Positions 1-6,993 of a stretch of 9,931 bases of DNA are shown here, one piece after another. A program made the translations under genes and the position numbers. Below the pieces are notes generated by a model that saw only the letters and a list, made by a program, of their open reading frames with translations, made no database searches and was not told the origin of the DNA. Position 1 is the stretch's first letter, and every line of letters begins with the position of its first letter. Origin of the DNA: TMP-24 sp031376305. Lineage in GTDB: Bacteria > Pseudomonadota > Alphaproteobacteria > Rhodobacterales > Rhodobacteraceae. The stretch lies in contig JANMDM010000041.1 in assembly GCA_031376305.1 (NCBI GenBank), positions 1 through 9,931 on the forward strand, given 5' to 3'.

Positions 1-601
1 CATCGGCGGCGGCGTTGTCGGCACGCATGCTGCGAAAATCGCCGCCGGCATGGGCGCCGATGTGACCGTGCTTGACCGTTCGATCCCGCGCCTGCGCTAC
101 CTCGACGATGTGTTCGGCGGCACCTTCAAGAACGCCTACGCCTCCGAAGGTAATACCATTGAGCTGGCCCGTCAGGCCGACCTGATCATTGGTGCTGTCC
201 TTATCCCCGGCGCCGCAGCCCCCAAACTGATCTCCCGCGCCCAGCTCAAGGAACTCAAGCCCGGTGCGGCGCTCGTGGATGTCGCCATTGACCAGGGCGG
301 CTGTTTTGAAACCTCGCGCGCCACCACCCACCAGGATCCGATCTACGAAGTGGACGGGATCATGCACTACTGCGTGGCCAACATGCCCGGCGCCGTTGCC
401 CGCACCTCGACGCTGGCGCTTGGCAATGCGACCATGCCCTTCCTGATCGCCCTGGCCGACAAGGGTTGGAAAAAGGCCTGCGCCGATGATGTGCATCTCC
501 TGAACGGCCTGAATGTTCACGCGGGTAAGCTGACTTATGAAGCCGTCGGCACCGCCCTTGGCATGGCGACAATCTCTGGGGCGGATGCCCTGAAGATCTA
601 A
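1..601 (+). CDS. ald: Alanine dehydrogenase, C-terminal part (5' end outside window)
   Basis: NAD-dependent alanine dehydrogenase, which interconverts L-alanine and pyruvate plus ammonia in the cytoplasm. The reading frame is open from base 2 and ends at TAA 599-601, leaving 199 codons, roughly the C-terminal half of a family whose members are about 370 residues. The fragment begins inside the Rossmann NAD-binding site: the glycine-rich run GGGVVGTHAAKIA, then VTVLDRS, where the Asp ends the second strand and contacts the NAD ribose. Later comes the family block HYCVANMPGAVARTST, followed by the C-terminal helix of the catalytic domain (LLNGLNVHAGKLTYEAV). The ATG at 50 is an internal methionine, not the start. 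The gene is followed by a hairpin terminator at 624-653 and converges on mscL. No frameshift or lesion is visible in the part present. Confidence 0.95.
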   Translation, partial: IGGGVVGTHAAKIAAGMGADVTVLDRSIPRLRYLDDVFGGTFKNAYASEGNTIELARQADLIIGAVLIPGAAAPKLISRAQLKELKPGAALVDVAIDQGGCFETSRATTHQDPIYEVDGIMHYCVANMPGAVARTSTLALGNATMPFLIALADKGWKKACADDVHLLNGLNVHAGKLTYEAVGTALGMATISGADALKI

Positions 602-623
602 GATACGCCTTCCACGAAAGCAG

Positions 624-653
624 ATAAGGCCCGCCGTTTCCGCCGGGCCTTAT
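624..653. terminator. Bidirectional hairpin terminator between ald and mscL
   Basis: A perfect 10-bp inverted repeat, ATAAGGCCCG (624-633) and CGGGCCTTAT (644-653), encloses a 10-nt loop. It sits 22 nt after the ald stop and 19 nt after the mscL stop (read on the minus strand). The A/T ends of the arms give a short U-run in either direction, so it can end transcription of both convergent genes. Efficiency is inferred from the structure alone. Confidence 0.8.
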
Positions 654-672
654 TCATGTCAGGCGCCGGTGC

Positions 673-1092
673 TTATTTTTTCAGCGCATCGCGGATCTGC
701 AACAAGACGTCCAGTTCAGAGGGCCCCGCAACCGCCGCCGCAACTTCTTCTTTCTTCGCCGCGGCATCCTTGACCCGGTTCACCATTTTCACCAGCAAGA
801 ATACTACGAAGGCGATGATCAGGAAATTGATGACCGCTGTCAGGAATGCACCATAAGCAAAGACCGGGGCACCCGCATCACGTGCCGCGACCAGACTTGC
901 AAACTCACCGTCGGCAAGGTTGACGAACAGATTCGAAAAATCGATCCCGCCGGTGACAAACCCGATAATCGGGTTGATAAGATCGCCGACCAGTGACGTG
1001 ACAATTGCGGTGAAGGCTGCACCGATGATGATACCGACAGCCATGTCCATCACATTGCCTTTGGCGATAAAGTCTTTGAACTCGTTGATCAT
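673..1092 (-). CDS. mscL: Large-conductance mechanosensitive channel MscL
   Basis: Homopentameric inner-membrane channel that opens under membrane tension and releases solutes during hypo-osmotic shock. The 139-residue length is typical. Visible parts in order: an amphipathic N-terminal helix (MINEFKDFIAKGNVMDMAVG, 1-20); the pore helix TM1 about 15-45, with the Gly/Ala-rich GIIIGAAFTAIVTSLV stretch and the conserved DLINPIIG that ends it; a periplasmic loop about 46-75; TM2 about 76-103 (FLTAVINFLIIAFVVFLLVK); a charged, Ala/Lys/Glu-rich linker; and the C-terminal bundle helix (SELDVLLQIRDALKK). The start is the ATG at 1092, with an AGGGA element about 7 nt upstream on the minus strand. It is monocistronic here: convergent with ald and divergent from the GST gene across a 156-bp gap. 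Confidence 0.96.
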   Translation of the reverse strand: MINEFKDFIAKGNVMDMAVGIIIGAAFTAIVTSLVGDLINPIIGFVTGGIDFSNLFVNLADGEFASLVAARDAGAPVFAYGAFLTAVINFLIIAFVVFLLVKMVNRVKDAAAKKEEVAAAVAGPSELDVLLQIRDALKK

Positions 1093-1248
1093 AGCGTTGT
1101 CCCTGTTTTGTCCTGTTCAACACCGCGCGTTTCCGTTTCTGCGCCGATGTCCGGCGACGCTATCACAATATATTTTGCAATCCGCGGTTTTCTTCACCAC
1201 CCCTCACGCATAAATACCAATCATGCAGGATAGCAACAGGAGTAACCG
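1093..1248. promoter_or_regulatory. Divergent promoter region between mscL and the GST gene
   Basis: This 156-bp gap must hold the promoters of mscL (leftward) and the GST gene (rightward). It contains an AT-rich patch at about 1160-1178 (CACAATATATTTTGCAA) that stands out in the GC-rich sequence. A weak rightward sigma70-like pair is TTCACC (1193-1198) and TACCAA (1215-1220) with a 16-bp spacer. I could not find a convincing hexamer pair for mscL. No gene or clear operator was seen. Confidence 0.4.
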
Positions 1249-1950
1249 GTGGCAGATCTTTCCAGTTTTCCCATCACCAAACGTTGGCCGCCAAAAAATC
1301 CGACCGCGATTCAGCTCTATTCCCTGACCACCCCGAACGGCGTAAAGGTCTCGATCGCGCTCGAGGAAATGGGCCTGCCCTACGACCCGCATCGGGTCGC
1401 CTTTTCCACCAGTGACCAGTTCAGCGCCGAATTTCTCTCGCTCAACCCCAATAACAAGATCCCCGCGATCATCGACCCTATTGGCCCCGACGGCAAACCA
1501 CTGCCGCTGTTTGAAAGCGGTGCGATCCTGCTCTACCTGGCAGAAAAGACCGGCCAGCTGCTGCCCCGCGACGCCGCCGGGCGCTGGGCCACCATCCAGT
1601 GGCTGATGTTCCAGATGGGCGGCATCGGGCCGATGTTCGGACAGGTCGGCTTCTTCCACCATTCCGCCGGCAAAGACATTGCCGACCCGCGCCCGCGCCA
1701 GCGCTACTACGACGAAGCCAACCGCCTGCTGGGTGTCCTTGAGCGCCAGATGCAGGGCCGGGACTGGATCGTCGGCCAATACTCCATCGCCGATATCGCC
1801 ATCTGTCCCTGGATCAATAATCTGATCACCAGTTACAAGGCCGGCGATCAGGTCGGCTGGGCCGGATTCACCAACCTGCAAGCCTGGCTTGACCGCTTCC
1901 TTGCCCGCCCCGCCGTTCAACGCGGCTATCTGCAACCGGTCGGCGATTGA
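1249..1950 (+). CDS. Glutathione S-transferase, YfcG/YghU (Nu-class, Ure2p-like) type
   Basis: Cytoplasmic thioredoxin-fold enzyme of the glutathione transferase superfamily. Its best match from memory is the E. coli YfcG/YghU group, whose members have glutathione-disulfide reductase activity and use Thr/Asn residues rather than Cys or Ser. The N-terminal domain (about 20-105) has the hallmark TPNG at 28-31 (Thr28 and Asn30 correspond to YfcG Thr9 and Asn11), the cis-Pro segment NNKIPAI at 68-74, and the glutathione gamma-glutamyl contact ESG at 89-91, followed by AILLYLAEKTG. The all-helical C-terminal domain includes WIVGQYSIADIAICPW, the usual N-capping-box segment. At 233 residues it is slightly longer than YfcG because of an N-terminal extension of about 20 residues. 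The start is GTG at 1249, fixed by AGGAG at 1238-1242 six nt upstream. The substrate is unknown. It converges on pheT with a 56-bp gap. Confidence 0.92.
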   Translation: MADLSSFPITKRWPPKNPTAIQLYSLTTPNGVKVSIALEEMGLPYDPHRVAFSTSDQFSAEFLSLNPNNKIPAIIDPIGPDGKPLPLFESGAILLYLAEKTGQLLPRDAAGRWATIQWLMFQMGGIGPMFGQVGFFHHSAGKDIADPRPRQRYYDEANRLLGVLERQMQGRDWIVGQYSIADIAICPWINNLITSYKAGDQVGWAGFTNLQAWLDRFLARPAVQRGYLQPVGD

Positions 1951-1954
1951 CGGC

Positions 1955-2006
1955 TTGCGATTTTTCTTTGCGCAAATACTCCGGGGTCGGGGGCAGCGCC
2001 CCCGCC
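1955..2006. repeat. Dyad-containing intergenic repeat in the GST/pheT convergent gap
   Basis: Almost the whole gap is structured. A 7-bp GC arm pair, CGGGGGC (1988-1994) and GCCCCCG (1998-2004), has a 3-nt loop, and the perfect palindrome TTTGCGCAAA lies at 1967-1976. Read on the minus strand it runs from just after the pheT stop: GC hairpin, then GACCCCGGAGTATTTGCGC, then AAAGAAAAA. I recall this wording as a very common element at gene ends in Rhodobacteraceae genomes, but could not check copy number. No U-run follows the hairpin in either direction, so it is not a textbook intrinsic terminator; a role in 3'-end formation or mRNA stability is inferred. Confidence 0.6.
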
Positions 2007-4424
2007 CTAGCCTCGCAAAGCCCCGCCCGTGGCTTTCGCAACCTTTGCGACGATCTTTGCCGACACCGCTTCGATTTCTTCCTCCGTCAGCGTCCGCTCT
2101 CGTGGCTGCAAACGCACCGAAATCGCCAGCGATTTCTTGCCCGCCCCCAGCTGCGCTTCGGCCTTGTCGCCGGTGAACTGATCAAAGACCGTCACCCGCT
2201 CGATCAACCCTTTATCCGCACCCTGCGCCGCGTTCACCAAGGTCAGCGCCTCGACGCCCTGATCGACAACAAAGGCAAAGTCCCGGTCAACCGCCTGAAG
2301 ATCGGACATCGCCAAAGCCGGGCGCGTGGCACTGCGGGTCTTGGGGAAGGGGGCTGCTTCAACGAAAATACTGAAGGCCACCACCGGCCCCTTCACATCC
2401 ATCGCTTTGAGAACCCGCGGATGCACCTCGCCATAAGCGCACAGCACATTTGGCCCAAGCGACATTACCGCCGACCGCCCTGGATGCCACCAGTCGGCCA
2501 TCTTGCGGCCGATCTGCATCCTCACCGGCGCGCCAATCGCCGCCAGTACCGCCTCGGCATCCGCCTTGGCATCATAAATATCCAGCACGCGGCGTGACCC
2601 GAAAGGATCGCGCTCGGCAGAAGTGCCCACCAAAAGCCCTGCGGCCTGCAACTGCTGCTGGCCCGGCTCACCGCCCGAAAACGCTGGCCCCACCTCAAAC
2701 AGCGCCAGATCCGCAAACCCCCGCGCCTGATTGCGCGCTGCCGCCTGCAAAAGCCCCGGCAACAGATCGGGCCGCAAATGCGTCATCTCGGACGAGATCG
2801 GGTTTTCCAGCCGTGTTGCGTCCGACCCGCCGCCAAACAACACCGCCGACGGCCCGTCAATGAAACTATAGGTCACGCATTCATTGTAGCCCAAAGACGC
2901 CAGCATCCGCCGCGCCGCCTTCTCACGGCTCTGCATGGGCGTCAGGATCGCTTTCGGCACCCCCTCAACAGCGCGGCGCAGCGGCTTGCCCAGAAGCTTG
3001 GTCAACGAGGCAATCCGCGCCACTTCTTCAACCAGATCGGCCTCGCCCAGAATATCAGGTCGCCACGTCGGCGGCGTCGCCATATCCCCCTTCAGCGTAA
3101 AGCCCAAAGCCTCCAGCGTCCGGCGCTGCTCGGCTTCGGGGATGTCCATGCCGACCAGCGAAATCACCCGCGCCGCATCCAAACGGTAAGCCCGCGTCCC
3201 ATCGGGCACCGCACCATCCGCCACAACGTCTGAGGCTTCGCCCCCACACAGCTGCAAAATCATCTTCGTCGCCAGCTCCAGCCCCGGCCGGGTGAACGCC
3301 GGGTCTACCCCCCGCTCAAACCGATAGCGCGCGTCCGAATTGATCCGCAACGCCCGCCCGGTCGTGGCAATGGTGATCGGATCCCAATAGGCGCTTTCCA
3401 AAAACACGTTCACCGTATCTTCGGTGCAGCCCGAATGTTCGCCGCCCATAATCCCGGCCAGCGATTCCGGCCCCCGGTCATCGGAAATCACCATCATGCC
3501 TTCGCGCAGGGCATAGGTCTTGCCGTCCAGCGCCAGCAACCGCTCACCGCCCTTGGCCGCATGGATGCGCAAATCGCCCTTGACCTTGTCAGCGTCAAAG
3601 ACATGCAAAGGTCGGTTCACATCAAAAGTGAAGAAGTTGGTGATATCGACCAGCGCCGATATGGGGCGCAGCCCGATCGCCTTGAGCCGCTGCTGCAACC
3701 ACAAGGGCGACGGCCCGTTCGTCACCCCCCGGATCAGCCGCCCGGTGAAATGCGGGCAGCCCTTGGCCTTCAATTCCAGGTCAATCGCCACCGAGATCGG
3801 GCTTTTGAACGCGCCCTTCACCGGCTCAACCGCCAGCGGCTTCAACACCCCCAACCCGCGCGCCGCCAAATCGCGCGCAACGCCGCGCACGCCCAAAGCA
3901 TCCGGGCGGTTCGGCGTGACCTTTATGTAGATCATCGGGTCATTGGCGCCGCGGTAGTCGATAAACCTCGCCCCCAGTGGCGCATCCGACGGCAGATCAA
4001 TGATCCCGTCGTGATCTTCGGAAAGCTCCAGTTCGCGCTCGGAACACAGCATCCCGTTGCTCTCCACCCCCCGGATCACCCCTGGCTTCAGGTCCACCCC
4101 GGTGCCCGGCACATGCGTCCCCACTGGCGCGAACACCCCCACCAGCCCGGTGCGCGCATTCGGCGCGCCGCAGACAACCTGCACTTCTTCCATGCGGCCG
4201 CCGGGGCCATCGGGATATGTTGCCACCCGGCAGAGCCGCAGCTTGTCGGCATTGGGGTGCGGCCCCGCCTCGATCACGCGGCAAATGCGAAATGCGCCCA
4301 GCTTTTCTGCCGGATCCTCCACGCTTTCAACCTCCAGCCCAAGGTCGGTCAGCGCATAGAGGATCTGGTCAAGCGGTGCCTCGGTTTCCAGATGGTCTTT
4401 CAACCAGGAAAGGGTGAATTTCAT
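2007..4424 (-). CDS. pheT: Phenylalanyl-tRNA synthetase beta subunit
   Basis: Large, tRNA-binding and editing subunit of the cytoplasmic (alpha-beta)2 PheRS that charges tRNA-Phe. The 805-residue length is normal for the long bacterial form. Domains in order: N-terminal B1 (MKFTLSWLKDHLE); the EMAP/OB-type tRNA-binding domain B2 at about 40-155 (HPNADKLRLC at 56-65, VCGAPN at 84-89, NGMLCSERELEL at 123-134); the B3/B4 editing domain at about 210-400 (FDVNRPLHVFDADKVKG at 267-283, SDARYRFERGVDP at 363-375); B5 at about 405-475 (WRPDILGEADLVEEVARI at 454-471); the catalytic-like core B6/B7 to about 690; and the anticodon-binding FDX-ACB domain from about 711 (AVDRDFAFVVD ... LTEEEIEAVSAKIV). 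The start is ATG 4424 with AAGGAAG (4432-4438) seven nt upstream. It is the last gene of the operon, 32 nt after the ASCH gene. The stop TAG abuts a GC hairpin. Confidence 0.98.
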   Translation of the reverse strand: MKFTLSWLKDHLETEAPLDQILYALTDLGLEVESVEDPAEKLGAFRICRVIEAGPHPNADKLRLCRVATYPDGPGGRMEEVQVVCGAPNARTGLVGVFAPVGTHVPGTGVDLKPGVIRGVESNGMLCSERELELSEDHDGIIDLPSDAPLGARFIDYRGANDPMIYIKVTPNRPDALGVRGVARDLAARGLGVLKPLAVEPVKGAFKSPISVAIDLELKAKGCPHFTGRLIRGVTNGPSPLWLQQRLKAIGLRPISALVDITNFFTFDVNRPLHVFDADKVKGDLRIHAAKGGERLLALDGKTYALREGMMVISDDRGPESLAGIMGGEHSGCTEDTVNVFLESAYWDPITIATTGRALRINSDARYRFERGVDPAFTRPGLELATKMILQLCGGEASDVVADGAVPDGTRAYRLDAARVISLVGMDIPEAEQRRTLEALGFTLKGDMATPPTWRPDILGEADLVEEVARIASLTKLLGKPLRRAVEGVPKAILTPMQSREKAARRMLASLGYNECVTYSFIDGPSAVLFGGGSDATRLENPISSEMTHLRPDLLPGLLQAAARNQARGFADLALFEVGPAFSGGEPGQQQLQAAGLLVGTSAERDPFGSRRVLDIYDAKADAEAVLAAIGAPVRMQIGRKMADWWHPGRSAVMSLGPNVLCAYGEVHPRVLKAMDVKGPVVAFSIFVEAAPFPKTRSATRPALAMSDLQAVDRDFAFVVDQGVEALTLVNAAQGADKGLIERVTVFDQFTGDKAEAQLGAGKKSLAISVRLQPRERTLTEEEIEAVSAKIVAKVAKATGGALRG

Positions 4425-4456
4425 TGCCGTTCTTCCTTCGTCTGTCTGAGGCGGCT

Positions 4457-4882
4457 TTACAGCTTGCTCAGATCCTCAATCACCTTGAACCGCTCGCAGA
4501 CCAGTTCCATTTTGTCATCCCAACCACCGTTGCGGTCGAAAAACACCTTGTGGTCACGCGCCCAATCGTCCCAGCTTTCATTCTCGCCCTCGGCCAGCGC
4601 GAATTCTTCGGGCACATCGCGGAACCGCCGGAATGTCACTTCGGTCGTTTCGATCACCAGTTGCGGCACGCCGTCCCAATCCAGCACGATGTCGCGCCGC
4701 CCCACTGCGGGCATCGGATCGTCGCCGTCGATATAGTCGATCATCGCCCCACAGGTCGCGGTCTTCTTGCCCGCCCGTACCAAGGCCAGCAGATGCGCGC
4801 AAAGGTCCGGCGTATCCCCAAAAGCAAAGGCTTCCGCCTTTGGGTAGCGGGCCAAAACCGCCTCCATCGCAGCGTCATTCAC
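4457..4882 (-). CDS. ASCH-domain protein encoded between pheS and pheT
   Basis: A 141-residue soluble protein that I assign to the ASCH superfamily, a PUA-like beta-barrel fold linked to RNA. The call rests on FGDTPDLCAHLLALVRAGKKTA (starting at 21), with the family's G-K-K-T motif at 38-41 followed by ATCGAM. It is supported by the beta-rich stretch VGRRDIVLDWDGVPQLVIETTEVTFRRF (60-87) and the tail block ESWDDWARDHKVFF (102-115). Family members include E. coli YqfB (N4-acetylcytidine amidohydrolase), and I recall a Zymomonas mobilis ASCH protein described as a single-strand ribonuclease. Which activity applies here is unknown. The start is GTG 4882, overlapping the pheS stop as GTGA, with GGAGG 9 nt upstream; the in-frame ATG at 4867 would be 24 nt from that site and is less likely. 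The coupling suggests stoichiometric expression with PheRS. Confidence 0.85.
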   Translation of the reverse strand: MNDAAMEAVLARYPKAEAFAFGDTPDLCAHLLALVRAGKKTATCGAMIDYIDGDDPMPAVGRRDIVLDWDGVPQLVIETTEVTFRRFRDVPEEFALAEGENESWDDWARDHKVFFDRNGGWDDKMELVCERFKVIEDLSKL

Positions 4883-5952
4883 CGGCTCAGCCCTCCGCTT
4901 ATCGTTGGCATATCCAGTGCTGCGAACCCATAGTGGCGCAGCCAGCGCAGGTCGCTCTCAAAGAAGGCCCTAAGGTCGGGAATCCCGTATTTCAGCATCG
5001 CCAGCCGGTCGATGCCCATGCCAAAGGCAAAACCCTGCCACACGGACGCATCCACCCCGGCTGCGGCCAACACTTTGGGATGCACCATGCCGGAGCCCAA
5101 AACCTCCATCCAGCTGTCGCCTTCGCCGATCTTTAACTGGCCACCCACCCACGAACAGCGGATGTCGACCTCGGCCGACGGTTCGGTGAAGGGGAAGTGG
5201 CTGGCCCGGAACCGCAGTTCAACGTGGTTGACCTCGAAAAACGCCCGGCAGAATTCCTCAAGCACCCATTTCAGATTGGCCATCGAAATGTCGCGGTCAA
5301 TCGCCAGACCCTCAACCTGATGGAACATCGGCGTATGGGTCTGGTCCATGTCCATGCGGTAGACGCGGCCGGGGGCGATCACCCGGATCGGCGCGCCCTG
5401 CTCGGTCATGGCGCGGATCTGCACCGGGCTGGTATGGGTGCGCAAGACATGCGGCGGGCGGCTGTCGCCCTCGGCGCGGGCCATGAAAAACGTGTCATGC
5501 TCCTGCCGGGCCGGATGTTCCGGCGCCATGTTCAGCGCATCGAAATTGTACCAATCAGACTCCACCTGCGGGCCTTCGGCCACTGCAAAGCCCATATCCG
5601 CGAAAATCGCCGTGATTTCCTCGGTTACCTGAGAAACCGGATGGATCGTCCCCATCCGTCGCGGCCGCCCCGGCAAGGTCACGTCCAGCCATTCCGCGCG
5701 CAACCGCGCGTCCAAAGCCGCGTCGCCCAAAGCCGCCTTCCTGGCCCGTAGCCCCGCGTCAATTTCATCCTTCAGCCGGTTCAGCGCCGCACCGGCTGCT
5801 TGCCGTGCCGCAGGCTCCATCTGCCCCAGTTCGCGCATCAACAGGGAAATCTCGCCCTTCTTGCCCAGCGCCAACAGCCGCAGATCTTCCAGCGCCGTCT
5901 CATCCTTCGCCGCAGCGATGGCCGCCACAAATTTGTTGCGCATATCATCCAT
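4879..5952 (-). CDS. pheS: Phenylalanyl-tRNA synthetase alpha subunit
   Basis: Catalytic class II subunit of PheRS: activates phenylalanine with ATP and transfers it to tRNA-Phe. The 357 residues fit the bacterial family. An N-terminal coiled-coil tRNA-binding arm (about 1-90, LEDLRLLALGKKGEISLLM) precedes motif 1 (HPVSQVTEEITAIFADMGF, 104-122). Next come the THTSPVQIRAM segment (172-182), motif 2 (GRVYRMDMDQTHTPMFHQVEG, about 195-215) and motif 3 (GFAFGMGIDRLAML, 307-320). The Ala of GFAFGMG, which sets the size of the phenylalanine pocket in the family, is present. The start is ATG 5952 with GGGAGA about 6-7 nt upstream. The gene follows the glycosyltransferase by 13 nt, too short for its own promoter, and overlaps the ASCH gene by 4 nt. 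Confidence 0.98.
   Translation of the reverse strand: MDDMRNKFVAAIAAAKDETALEDLRLLALGKKGEISLLMRELGQMEPAARQAAGAALNRLKDEIDAGLRARKAALGDAALDARLRAEWLDVTLPGRPRRMGTIHPVSQVTEEITAIFADMGFAVAEGPQVESDWYNFDALNMAPEHPARQEHDTFFMARAEGDSRPPHVLRTHTSPVQIRAMTEQGAPIRVIAPGRVYRMDMDQTHTPMFHQVEGLAIDRDISMANLKWVLEEFCRAFFEVNHVELRFRASHFPFTEPSAEVDIRCSWVGGQLKIGEGDSWMEVLGSGMVHPKVLAAAGVDASVWQGFAFGMGIDRLAMLKYGIPDLRAFFESDLRWLRHYGFAALDMPTISGGLSR
4892..4896 (-). promoter_or_regulatory. Ribosome binding site selecting the GTG start of the ASCH gene
   Basis: GGAGG on the minus strand, inside the last codons of pheS and 9 nt before the GTG at 4882. It makes the GTGA overlap start more likely than the in-frame ATG five codons later. 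Confidence 0.7.
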
Positions 5953-5965
5953 CAGTCATCTCCCG

Positions 5966-6874
5966 TCAGCCCTGATCACGCCAGCGCCCTGACAGGCGCG
6001 ATGCGTCACGGGCAAAGATAAGCGGCACCATCGACCGGGCGCGATAAAGCCGGATACGCACCAGGATCACAAGGGCCATAAGCTTGCCAACCGCCCCGCC
6101 CTTGATCCGACCCGACCGAAGCACCCGTGGGATCGCCGCAAAGGGCGAGCCAACCATCGCCGCCGTCCGCAAAACCCAGCGCAATCGGCCCAAGGGGCGC
6201 GCCACGGTGGTTTCAAAATCATGCGCGGTGTGGCGGTCCCACTTCCGCGCCAGCTCAGTAAAGCCGGACCGCGCCGGGTGATCGGCGCGCATCGCAGGTT
6301 CCCACAGCGTCGGATAGCCCTTGGCGCTGGCGCGCTGGCCCCAGTCGCGGTCCTCGGCGATGCCAATGCCGCCAAAACCGCCCACCGCCTCAAAAACCGC
6401 GCGGCGCATCGCAAGATTGGCGGTGACCGCGAAATTCTGCGCGGCGATATAGTGCTGGTTGCGAAACGAAAACTCGGCCTCATAGGCCTCATTGAATGTC
6501 GGCCTTGCCGGATCGACATGCAGGATCTGCACATCGCCGCCAAGAATCATCGCCCGAGGATCGCTGTCAAAACGACGGGCGATGGCCGCCAGCCAATCCG
6601 CCGCCGCCACGCAATCGGTGTCGATAAAGGCCAGGATCTCGCCCCGCGACAGCGCCACCCCGCGGTTGCGGGCCGGACCGGGGCCGGGAGTCGGCTCCTG
6701 CGCCAGCTGCACGCCGGGAAACCCCGCCACCACCGCCTGCGGCAACTGGCGCGAGCCGTTGTCAACGACGATGATTTCAACGCTATGCGCCCCTGCGGCC
6801 TGCCCGCAGACCGAGGCCAGACAGCGCGCCAGAAACTCCGGTTGGTTGAAATACGGGATAATGACGGAAATCAC
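5966..6874 (-). CDS. Glycosyltransferase family 2 protein heading the pheS-pheT operon
   Basis: A GT-A fold, family 2 glycosyltransferase of 302 residues, acting on an unknown sugar nucleotide and acceptor, probably at the cytoplasmic face of the inner membrane. The N-terminus MISVIIPYFNQPEFLARCL (1-19) and VEIIVVDNGS (32-41) form the nucleotide-binding strands. GPGPARNRGVALSRGEILAFIDTD (64-87) ends in the DxD metal-binding motif (D85-T-D87). NLAMRRAVFEAVGGF (153-167) and GIAEDRDWGQRASAKGY (171-187) contain the acceptor-site ED motif. A basic/hydrophobic stretch near the C-terminus (GKLMALVILVRIRLY, 263-277) may be a membrane contact. Start: the frame is open upstream to 7036, but homology begins at VISVIIP. 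GTG 6874, six nt after GGAGG (6881-6885), is the best start; GTG 6877 lies only 3 nt from that site. It ends 13 nt before pheS, implying co-transcription, although no direct functional link is known. Confidence 0.9.
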   Translation of the reverse strand: MISVIIPYFNQPEFLARCLASVCGQAAGAHSVEIIVVDNGSRQLPQAVVAGFPGVQLAQEPTPGPGPARNRGVALSRGEILAFIDTDCVAAADWLAAIARRFDSDPRAMILGGDVQILHVDPARPTFNEAYEAEFSFRNQHYIAAQNFAVTANLAMRRAVFEAVGGFGGIGIAEDRDWGQRASAKGYPTLWEPAMRADHPARSGFTELARKWDRHTAHDFETTVARPLGRLRWVLRTAAMVGSPFAAIPRVLRSGRIKGGAVGKLMALVILVRIRLYRARSMVPLIFARDASRLSGRWRDQG

Positions 6875-6939
6875 CACAAGCCTCCGCGCACCGCCTGCCA
6901 AGCGACGCCTTGCAGGATATGCCTGTGCCGTCCGATCAT
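6871..6939 (-). other. Possible 22-codon leader ORF overlapping the glycosyltransferase start
   Basis: An ATG at 6939 with AAGG (6947-6950) 7 nt upstream opens a short frame, MIGRHRHILQGVAWQAVRGG followed by L, W and TGA. The stop TGA at 6871-6873 overlaps the glycosyltransferase GTG at 6872-6874 as GTGA, the same coupling geometry as pheS/ASCH. It contains two Trp and no Phe codons, so it is not a phenylalanine attenuator of the E. coli pheM type. A frame this short can arise by chance. Confidence 0.35.
6881..6885 (-). promoter_or_regulatory. Ribosome binding site setting the glycosyltransferase start
   Basis: GGAGG on the minus strand, 6 nt before GTG 6874 and 3 nt before the adjacent GTG 6877. 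It excludes the long N-terminal extension that the open frame would otherwise permit. Confidence 0.75.
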
Positions 6940-6965
6940 GCTTCTGCCTTACCTTCCGCGACCCT

Positions 6966-6993
6966 CTGCTAGCACAGAGGTCCGGCTTTGCAA
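6966..6993 (-). promoter_or_regulatory. Candidate promoter of the glycosyltransferase-pheS-ASCH-pheT operon
   Basis: On the minus strand, TTGCAA (6988-6993) and TAGCAG (6966-6971) are spaced by 16 bp, downstream of the rplT terminator and about 90 nt before the glycosyltransferase. A 6-bp dyad CCTCTG/CAGAGG (6963-6968, 6975-6980) covers the -10 region. A second dyad with a TCTG-T-CAGA core and GTCGG/CCGAC outer arms (7001-7020) lies just upstream of the -35. The -10 match is weak, so this is tentative. Confidence 0.4.

Noticed and set aside
1204..1935. Long minus-strand open frame (243 codons) opposite the GST gene
   Set aside because: It is antisense to a gene with clear family motifs. The translation has no recognisable domain and is explained by GC-rich codon bias.
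1947..2597. 216-codon plus-strand open frame over the pheT 3' end
   Set aside because: Antisense to the conserved PheT C-terminal domains, with no motif of its own.
3435..4736. 433-codon plus-strand open frame opposite pheT and the ASCH gene
   Set aside because: It spans two real genes on the other strand; the His/Arg/Pro-rich composition is typical of antisense shadow frames.
6871..6993. Phenylalanine attenuator (pheM-like) before the PheRS operon
   Set aside because: The only leader frame has no Phe codons, and no terminator/antiterminator pair lies between it and the glycosyltransferase.
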